This document shows, piece after piece, positions 7,851 to 13,019 of a stretch of 18,623 nucleotides of DNA. The stretch is taken from contig JALHTD010000372.1 of NCBI GenBank assembly GCA_022865555.1, forward strand, positions 1 to 18,623. The letters are read 5' to 3'. Position numbers and translations under genes: made by a program. Under the pieces are notes generated by a model, which had not been told where the DNA came from, ran no database searches, and saw only the letters and a list, made by a program, of their open reading frames with translations. Each line of letters begins with the position of its first letter. Within the stretch, counting starts at the first letter, position 1. This DNA is from Thermoanaerobaculaceae bacterium (GTDB lineage: Bacteria > Acidobacteriota > Thermoanaerobaculia > Thermoanaerobaculales > Thermoanaerobaculaceae).

Positions 7851-9298
7851 GACCACCTCCGCAGGAACAGAGTGAAGCGAACCCAGCCTGGTTCCGTCTC
7901 ATCGTACTCCACCTTGCCGCCCATGGCCTCCGCAAGCGTCCGCACCGAGGCGAGGCCCAGGCCGCTCCCTCCACGACGGGTCGTGATGCCGCCCGCAAAA
8001 GGGTCCACGCGCAGCGGGGCGGGCAGCGGCAGGCCGTTGTCGGCGACCACCAGGAGCACCCACGGCGGCTCGTCGCGCACCGCCACCTGGATCTCGCCGC
8101 CGGTCTCGCCCAGGGCCTCGAGCGCGTTGGCGAGCAGGTTCTCCAGGCACCGTTCGAGGGATGGGATGGCGGCGGCCGCCATCATCGGCCGCTCCGGGTG
8201 GTAGCACAGCAGCCGAACCTGCCGGCTGGCGGCAAGCGGTCGGAACGCCTCGGTGACCCTTTCCGCGAGCGCCCCGACCTCGACCGGCCCGAGGGAGATG
8301 CCGTCGGCGCGGCTCGCGAGCCCGGCCACCAGCTCGGCCACCCGCTGCTCCGCCCGGGTCACCGCCGTGGCGACGATGCCGAGCCGGCGGGTGAAGCTCT
8401 CACGGTCCGCGGTGGGCGCGCTCATGATCTCCCGTGCGAGACCGCCCGCCAGCGCCAGCGGGTTCTTGAGATCGTGGGCCAGGGTGCGGGCGGTGTCGAG
8501 AAGAGCGGTGGCGTGCTCCGCCAGCATGCGGCGCCGCTTCTCCTCCTGGAAGCGCAGGAGCAGCTGGGTGCGTTCGAGGGCCGCGCGCAGGTAGTGGGCG
8601 AGCGTCTCGGCCGCTTCGAGGGTGCCGTGGTAGGCCGGCGCGTGGGTGACGAAGTTGTCCGCGAGGACGACGCCCCACGGCTGGGAGCCGGCCATCAGCG
8701 GCACGACCACCAGCTCGCGGGAGTCCAGCACCGCGACCCAGTGCCGCACGCAGGGGTTGGGATGGTTGCTGCGCCCGATGAAGGCGCGGCGCCAGACCCC
8801 GCACCCCGTGACCAAATCGTGGGAGAGGGCTGCGAGCGTTGCAGCGTGCCGTTTCCTCTCCGCCTCGACCGCCTCGAGGTCGGGCTCCGTCAGGCGGTCC
8901 AGCGGCAGCACCCCGCGCTGCCGCAGATCAGCCCACAGCTCTCGGGCCTCCTCGCGGCTACGGGGGCCGACCCCGAACCAGCCCCGGATCTGGCCGCCTT
9001 CAGCGAGCAGAAGGAACGCCCGGTTGAAACCGAGGCCTTCCCCGGCGGTGTAGGCCACCAGGACGCTCCACGCGGCCACTTCCGGGTCCACCACGGTCTC
9101 CAGCACCTCGGACACGCGCCGGAGCAGGTCGAGCGCCCGTTGGGGGCGGATGCTCCGGAGCGTCGGCCCGCGCTCGCGGACTTGGCGGCCGCGGGTGGGT
9201 CGCGTCCGCGCCTGCGAGCGGACCGGCGGTGTGCGGCCGCTCAAGCGCGCCGTCCCGGAGCGGGAACAGTGTCTGGGCCCAATCCGCCTCCTGCCCAC
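7847..9298 (-). CDS. Sensor histidine kinase with GAF-like input domain
   Basis: The product is 483 residues from the GTG at 9298. A GAF-like input region comes first (about 55-250), then a helical dimerisation part with the phosphoacceptor His in LAHDLKNPLAL (H275). The ATPase has an N box (ENLLANALEA, near 386-395), a G1 box (ADNGLPLP, about 419-426) and a G2 box (GGSGLGLASVRTLAEAMGG, 443-461). No transmembrane helix is evident, so it is probably a soluble cytoplasmic sensor. The stop overlaps the receiver start (GTGA), marking a cognate two-component pair. The start is uncertain: an ATG at 9409 would run 56 bp into the deacetylase gene and add an Arg/Ser/Pro-rich stretch typical of non-coding GC-rich sequence. 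A TTG at 9244 is also possible. The signal it senses is unknown. Confidence 0.88.
   Translation of the reverse strand: MGRRRIGPRHCSRSGTARLSGRTPPVRSQARTRPTRGRQVRERGPTLRSIRPQRALDLLRRVSEVLETVVDPEVAAWSVLVAYTAGEGLGFNRAFLLLAEGGQIRGWFGVGPRSREEARELWADLRQRGVLPLDRLTEPDLEAVEAERKRHAATLAALSHDLVTGCGVWRRAFIGRSNHPNPCVRHWVAVLDSRELVVVPLMAGSQPWGVVLADNFVTHAPAYHGTLEAAETLAHYLRAALERTQLLLRFQEEKRRRMLAEHATALLDTARTLAHDLKNPLALAGGLAREIMSAPTADRESFTRRLGIVATAVTRAEQRVAELVAGLASRADGISLGPVEVGALAERVTEAFRPLAASRQVRLLCYHPERPMMAAAAIPSLERCLENLLANALEALGETGGEIQVAVRDEPPWVLLVVADNGLPLPAPLRVDPFAGGITTRRGGSGLGLASVRTLAEAMGGKVEYDETEPGWVRFTLFLRRWS
7856..7860 (-). promoter_or_regulatory. Shine-Dalgarno that fixes the receiver-gene start
   Basis: GGAGG lies five bases upstream of the GTG at 7850. 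An alternative GTG at 7856 overlaps this ribosome-binding site itself, so 7850 is the better start. It also gives the GTGA overlap with the kinase stop. Confidence 0.65.
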
Positions 9299-9353
9299 GA
9301 GTGTACTGCTAGCAGGGCCGGGGGTGGCGAGGGCCGTCCAGATTACAGGGCGC

Positions 9354-10430
9354 CTATCGAGCCGCGCCCACCGGCAGCTCCGTCCAGCCGGCCTCGTCGA
9401 AGAACCCATGACGGCGCTCCAGCTTCGCGAACAACCGGACCCCCTCGGGGACGAGCTCGGCCGGGAGCTTCAGTTTGCCCACCCCGTTCTCGCCGCGAAA
9501 CTCGGCCTCGCCGAGCGCCCGGCCCGTGCGCAGGTCGCGCACGGCCACGGCGCCGCCGCGGGACGGGAGGTCCACAGCGAGCCGCACCGCGGCCGCGGAA
9601 GAGCCGCCCACCACGCACACGGTCCTGGCGCCGAACGAGCGCAGGAGGGTGCGCGAGGCAAGGGTGAGCTCGAGGAAGCGGCCGGCGAGCGCCGCGCCTC
9701 GGATCGGGTGCTGGGCGAGGCCGGTGGGTGACTCGGCGAGGTAGAACCTCTCCTCGCTCCTCGCGAACGAAAGGAGCCAGGTGCTTCGCAGCAGCAGCTG
9801 GGTCCGGTGACAGGCGATCGCGGCCCGCTTGCGGGCCCGCTGCCCGGCTGCCAGGGGCAGCACGAGGGACCCCTTGTGGCGGGCGAGCAGCGCGGGGTTA
9901 TGCACCAGGTAGCGGACGTGGCTACGCGGGGCACGAGTGTCGGTGAAGGTTTGGAGCGCCAGGCACAGCATCACGCCGAGAGCGCTGTGGTCGGGGTGCA
10001 GGTCGAGCAGGGAGGGCCCGACGACAACCGTGGGGCGCCACCCAGTCAGCACCTCGGTCAGTGTCCGCATCGCGACCTCGTTGCCGTGGAGCACGAGGTC
10101 GGTCACTCCTTGATCGGGGAAGCCGAGGAACCTCAAAGAGGACTCCGCCACCCCCAGTCGCCTCAAGGCACGGCGCGCCTCGCCCCGCCGGCGGACGGCA
10201 AAGCGAGCTCGGTCCGTGGCGGTGATTCGCCAGCGCAGCTCGTTCGCCCGTTGCGCCCACGGGTTGTTGTCGCCGTCGGTGAAGAACACCGTCAACGCCT
10301 CGGTCCCCACTGCGAGGGCGTGCTGGAGGAGGCCGCCGGTGGCAACGGACTCGTCGTCCGGGTGCGCGGCAAGCACCAGGAGCCGATCCGACGGCTTGAG
10401 GGCGAGGGTCTGGATCACCGCGCGCTCCAC
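9354..10430 (-). CDS. PIG-L family deacetylase with extra C-terminal region
   Basis: The 358-residue product belongs to the LmbE/PIG-L zinc-dependent deacetylases, which remove acetyl groups from GlcNAc-type amino sugars on lipids, glycans or small thiols. AHPDDE (22-27) supplies two metal ligands and the catalytic Asp. HPDHSALG (145-152) supplies the third His and the second family signature. KRAAIACHRTQL (201-212) is the third family block. The core ends near residue 235. About 120 further residues look beta-rich and are not assigned. The GTG at 10430 is preceded by GAGAGG and overlaps the glycosyltransferase gene by 16 bp. A GTG at 10418, giving a GTGA 4-nt overlap, is equally plausible and costs only four residues. 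The membrane glycosyltransferase neighbour suggests a lipid-linked or envelope glycan substrate. Confidence 0.88.
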   Translation of the reverse strand: MERAVIQTLALKPSDRLLVLAAHPDDESVATGGLLQHALAVGTEALTVFFTDGDNNPWAQRANELRWRITATDRARFAVRRRGEARRALRRLGVAESSLRFLGFPDQGVTDLVLHGNEVAMRTLTEVLTGWRPTVVVGPSLLDLHPDHSALGVMLCLALQTFTDTRAPRSHVRYLVHNPALLARHKGSLVLPLAAGQRARKRAAIACHRTQLLLRSTWLLSFARSEERFYLAESPTGLAQHPIRGAALAGRFLELTLASRTLLRSFGARTVCVVGGSSAAAVRLAVDLPSRGGAVAVRDLRTGRALGEAEFRGENGVGKLKLPAELVPEGVRLFAKLERRHGFFDEAGWTELPVGAAR

Positions 10431-12073
10431 GGCGAGAAGCCTCTCTCAACCGCCTGCGCCCACACGACGGCAAGCCGTCCCGTCGGCGCATCGGGTGCGA
10501 GCTGGTGCGGGCCAGCCGCGAGCTCCCGCGGGCCGGCGTATCTCGTGCCGTCCAGCGAGCCGCTGAACGTCCCACGCTCGACTACCACTGCGTAGCGCGC
10601 GGGGATCGCCACGCCAAAGGTGAACGGGCGCAGGTCGCTGGTCGGTTCACCCAGGAGCGCCCCAGCCACCCGCAACTGCCCGACACGCACGTAGTTGGCG
10701 GCGAGGAAGGCCCTCGCGCGGTCGGTGAAGCGCTCGTCCTCGACCGTCGCGACGCAGCTGCGCGTCGCCACAGCGTCCTCGGGCAGGGTGTCGCGGATCA
10801 GGCCGCGGCGCAACCGCTCCCTGGTCACGCTCTCCAGGACCGCCGGACACCCACGCCTGCGGAAAACGGTCTCGCCCTTGGCATCGATCACCCGGTCCCC
10901 CGGGTCGGTCAGGAGAAGCGTCTCGCGAACGAGGGCAACCTGAGACGCGGCGCGGTCCCTCCAGACCGGTCCTGTGAGAACCAGGACCCCGACCTCAACC
11001 ACGAGCACGGCGCCGAACAAGGTAGCGGGGAGGGAAGCGTCACCACGATGCGCCGCCCAGGCAGCGAGGGCAGATACCGCGAAGATCGCGAGCAACGGTT
11101 CGAACGGCAGCCAGTCCTGTGCGGTGATGAAGGGCCAGAGGCTCCGGACGCCGAGGTAGTAGATCGCTGCGGTGAGCAGCAGCATCAACCGCAGGGAGCG
11201 CAGCCGGTCCCCGTTCGCAGAGCGGATCATCGGCCTGGCCACTAGCAGCACGAACCCAAGCCCAATTGGGAAGATCAACCCGCGCCAGGCGTTCCGCATC
11301 TCGCCCATGCCGGGCAGCAGGTTGTGCCGGATGGTGTCGTAGTAAAGGGCGGGGAGAGCGTCCACAGCCCAAAAGTACAGGATCAGCAGCAGCGGGACCA
11401 CGAGGAAGCCCGCTGCCCAGGCACCCAACAGCACTGTCGCCCGGTGCCCGGGGAGCTTGCGTCGCGTCTCGGGAGCCAGCACCAGGGTGAGCACGGCCGC
11501 ACCCGAGAGGCAGGCGGTGAGAAGCAGGGTTTTCTGCGACACGCCCAGCGCGATGCCGAGGACCGCACCCGTGGCGAAGGCCCGACTCGGTGTGAGCCGG
11601 CCGCTGACAAGCACGGCGAGGGCAGCCAACCACGCAACGGCCCACAGGTTGTCCGTGCGGAACTCGAGGGAGACGAAGAAGAACTCGAAGTGAACCGCGA
11701 GCAGGACGGTCGCCCAGAGCGCAACCCTTTCCGGGTACAGCTGGCGAGCGATCACAAAGGTGAGGGCCAGCGCCGCGACCCACAGCGGCAGCATCGCGAG
11801 GCGCATGGCGAAGAGCGCCTCGGGGCGCTCACCGACCGCCGCGAGCACCGGCGCCATCGCGATGTGAAAGAGGGGGGCGTGGTTGTCGAAGAGGTCGCGG
11901 TACTGGACGAGGCCCCGGGTCCAGCCCCAGACCACGTGCAGGTGCTGGGGCTCGTCGGAGCTGAAACGGTAATGGAATAGATACGGGATGCGCAGGAGCA
12001 ACGCGACGCCGAGGAGCGCCAACGCCGCCAGGCGCTCTGGGAACGGGACTCGATTCTCGACGGCGGAGGTCAA
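10415..12073 (-). CDS. Polytopic membrane glycosyltransferase, GT39/ArnT-like
   Basis: This 552-residue protein has about nine to eleven hydrophobic helices in residues 14-370 and a soluble C-terminal part (about 375-552). The first periplasmic loop carries FSSDEPQHL (37-45), with the acidic pair (D40, E41) expected for the GT-C catalytic site, and DNHAPLFH (63-70), matching the second acidic motif of the family. Relatives transfer a sugar from a polyprenyl-phosphate carrier to lipid A, protein or glycan outside the inner membrane. The start is TTG at 12073 with GAGG at 12083-12086; no upstream ATG exists and the next Met is deep in the protein. It is the first gene of the minus-strand cluster and sits 67 bp from the inverted-repeat element. 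Donor and acceptor are unknown. Confidence 0.82.
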   Translation of the reverse strand: MTSAVENRVPFPERLAALALLGVALLLRIPYLFHYRFSSDEPQHLHVVWGWTRGLVQYRDLFDNHAPLFHIAMAPVLAAVGERPEALFAMRLAMLPLWVAALALTFVIARQLYPERVALWATVLLAVHFEFFFVSLEFRTDNLWAVAWLAALAVLVSGRLTPSRAFATGAVLGIALGVSQKTLLLTACLSGAAVLTLVLAPETRRKLPGHRATVLLGAWAAGFLVVPLLLILYFWAVDALPALYYDTIRHNLLPGMGEMRNAWRGLIFPIGLGFVLLVARPMIRSANGDRLRSLRLMLLLTAAIYYLGVRSLWPFITAQDWLPFEPLLAIFAVSALAAWAAHRGDASLPATLFGAVLVVEVGVLVLTGPVWRDRAASQVALVRETLLLTDPGDRVIDAKGETVFRRRGCPAVLESVTRERLRRGLIRDTLPEDAVATRSCVATVEDERFTDRARAFLAANYVRVGQLRVAGALLGEPTSDLRPFTFGVAIPARYAVVVERGTFSGSLDGTRYAGPRELAAGPHQLAPDAPTGRLAVVWAQAVERGFSPWSAR

Positions 12074-12139
12074 CGCCCGGCACCTCGCTCAGACCCGCGA
12101 GTCTAGCAGTCCCGCCTCTTCTTGGGGCGTCACCCCAAA
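12074..12139 (-). promoter_or_regulatory. Leader of the glycosyltransferase operon with a GC hairpin at its edge
   Basis: This short non-coding leader lies between the repeat element and the TTG start. TTGGGG (12122-12127) and CCCCAA (12133-12138) form a 6-bp stem with a 5-nt loop at the outer edge of the repeat. No T-run follows, so it is unlikely to be a terminator. No convincing -35/-10 pair is seen. Confidence 0.35.
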
Positions 12140-12372
12140 CCCCTATCTTGGTTTCATTGCCTTGCGGACTCTCTCTTGCCAAGCGGGTGTGCGGCCTGCT
12201 CCTTTCATTCCACTCCGTGGAGGTTTTCTTTTGCCCCGCGGGCTCGGACCTGGCTTCTTCTTTGTCACTGCGTAACGGCTTCTTCTTTGCCGGCGCCGCG
12301 GGTGGCTGCGTGCGGCCCTGATCTGTTTTCCACTCCGTGGAGTTTTCCATTGCCAGGCGGGTGCGCGGCCCC
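12140..12372 (-). repeat. Tandem array of four 55-65-bp hairpin units (minus arm)
   Basis: Read on the minus strand, the units begin near 12371, 12318, 12251 and 12197. Each has a CCGC-rich lead, a box close to CCCGCNNGGCAA (CCCGCCTGGCAA, GCGCCGGCAA, CCCGCGGGGCAA, CCCGCTTGGCAA), a purine spacer, a small hairpin and a purine-rich tail. The hairpins are TCCAC-GGA-GTGGA (12341-12329), TTAC-GCA-GTGA (12275-12265), TCCAC-GGA-GTGGA (12221-12209) and a decayed TCC-GCA-AGG form near 12160. The last unit ends in ATAGGGG. Unit sequences differ but the layout is constant. Short peptides read through them repeat as well, so predicted genes here would be artefacts. Confidence 0.75.
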
Positions 12373-12593
12373 TCGTCGCTTGCTCGCCCCCGCTCGCTGC
12401 ACTCCGAGACTCCTCCGGCTGCGACCGAGCAGGGACGTCCCACGGTGGGGCCCCTCGCTGTTCGTAAGAAACCACGCCAGCGATACCCCGCCGCGGGACG
12501 CCCGCTCGGTGACCCGCAGCCTCCGGAGACATGGCCGCTGGCACCCGCGTGGCGGAGTGAATACCCCCCTCCCAGAATCCGTTTGGGCGGACC
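12373..12593 (-). ncRNA. Minus-arm body: possible structured RNA or cis element
   Basis: Reading toward the glycosyltransferase, this arm body carries a small hairpin, CCGC-CAC-GCGG (12554-12544), then the shared 44-nt block. CTCGGTCGC (12429-12421) can pair with GCGACGAG (12379-12372) across about 41 nt. The plus arm keeps the same pairing position with different flanking bases, which is the pattern expected if structure matters. Transcription is not shown. The body could equally be a DNA-level repeat. Confidence 0.35.
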
Positions 12594-12633
12594 CTCACGG
12601 TCACGCGCCTGCATTGGCGAAACGGCTCAAGTA

Positions 12634-12867
12634 GGTCCGCGGGACGCGGGAGGGCGGGGGTGAAATCCGCCCCGCGGGCGGCAGGAGCCATGGCGCCGGA
12701 GCGTGCGGTCCCCGAGCGGCCAGACCGGCGGGTGGAGACGCTGGCCCCGACCGAGCGTCTCATGCGAGGGAGGGGAACAGCGAGGGTCCGCACGCCGGGC
12801 TGTGCCTGCTCGGTCGCACGCGCAGGCGGGTCGGAGCTGCGGCCTCGATGGCCGCAGCGAGCGACCG
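12634..12867 (+). ncRNA. Plus-arm body: possible structured RNA or cis element
   Basis: Reading toward dnaE, this body shows several strong stems: CCGCCC/GGGCGG (12667-12672 with 12676-12681), GAGACGCT/AGCGTCTC (12735-12742 with 12754-12761), and GCTGCGGCC/GGCCGCAGC (12836-12844 with 12850-12858). The last sits inside a longer closing stem, CGGTCGC/GCGACCG (12811-12817 with 12861-12867). It is homologous to the minus-arm body at 12373-12593. The 9-bp stem is shortened to TGCAGC-sized sequence there. Such density of stems suggests a folded transcript or cruciform DNA, but no promoter is evident at the centre. Confidence 0.4.
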
Positions 12868-13016
12868 CTCATAGCCCGCGGGGCAACAAGAGCCTCACGC
12901 AGTGAAGGAAGGGAAAGCCAGCTCCAGACCACGCTCGCGGGGCAAATGAAAGTCACGCAGTGGAAGAAGAAGGGGGCCGCCCACCCGCCGGGCAAACAAT
13001 GGACCTAGAATAGGGG
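12868..13016 (+). repeat. Tandem array of two and a half hairpin units (plus arm)
   Basis: Boxes CCCGCGGGGCAA (near 12875-12886), CTCGCGGGGCAA (near 12934-12945) and CCCGCCGGGCAA (12984-12995) mark three units. The first two carry hairpins TCAC-GCA-GTGA (12895-12905) and TCAC-GCA-GTGG (12953-12963), 58 bp apart, each followed by a purine-rich run. The third lacks the hairpin and passes into the tail CAATGG...ATAGGGG (12997-13016). This tail runs into the ribosome-binding region of dnaE, four bases before its ATG. These are the same units as on the minus arm in opposite orientation. Confidence 0.75.
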
Positions 13017-13019
13017 GTC

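Larger units (their letters stand above)
12140..13016. repeat. Head-to-head imperfect inverted-repeat element of about 877 bp
   Basis: The element fills nearly all of the gap between the divergent glycosyltransferase and dnaE genes. Its two arms face outward from a centre near 12610-12620. The clearest matched blocks, each read in its arm direction, are GGTCCGC (12593-12587 and 12634-12640), GGGAGGG (12573-12567 and 12648-12654), the CCATG...CCGGAG block (from 12534 and from 12688), and a 44-nt block at 12463-12420 and 12775-12818 that is identical at 36 positions. The outer tails match at 15 of 20 positions (12159-12140 and 12997-13016). The arms differ by insertions; the plus arm is about 16 nt longer between the CCATG and 44-nt blocks. 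The arms are too diverged to be a recent duplication. No coding function is evident and I do not recognise the element. Confidence 0.8.

Noticed and set aside
9299..9409. Upstream ATG at 9409 as the histidine kinase start
   Set aside because: It overlaps the deacetylase gene by 56 bp and adds an Arg/Ser/Thr-rich stretch unlike a protein domain. A GTG at 9298 clears the upstream gene.
12594..12633. Divergent promoter pair at the centre of the inverted repeat
   Set aside because: TTGAGC (minus) and TTGGCG (plus) resemble -35 boxes, but no acceptable -10 lies 16-18 bp downstream on either strand. Left unannotated.
12143..12793. A 216-codon minus-strand open frame, and shorter plus-strand frames at 12660-12905 and 12703-13008, in the dnaE upstream gap
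   Set aside because: They are Arg/Pro/Ser/Ala-rich and run through the repeat units. The peptides repeat with the DNA (TPRSGK, PPRSG, SLTQ, KVTQW). Homology between the arms fits hairpin conservation better than a coding frame, and the two arms do not keep frames of similar length.
13005..13011. TAGAAT as a -10 box for dnaE
   Set aside because: It would give a nearly leaderless transcript, has no matching -35 at the right distance, and the same place in the other arm reads AAGATAG, so it is better explained as part of the repeat tail.
12140..13016. CRISPR array
   Set aside because: The units are 55-65 bp, diverged, hairpin-bearing and inverted about a centre. There are no identical direct repeats separated by unique spacers and no cas genes.
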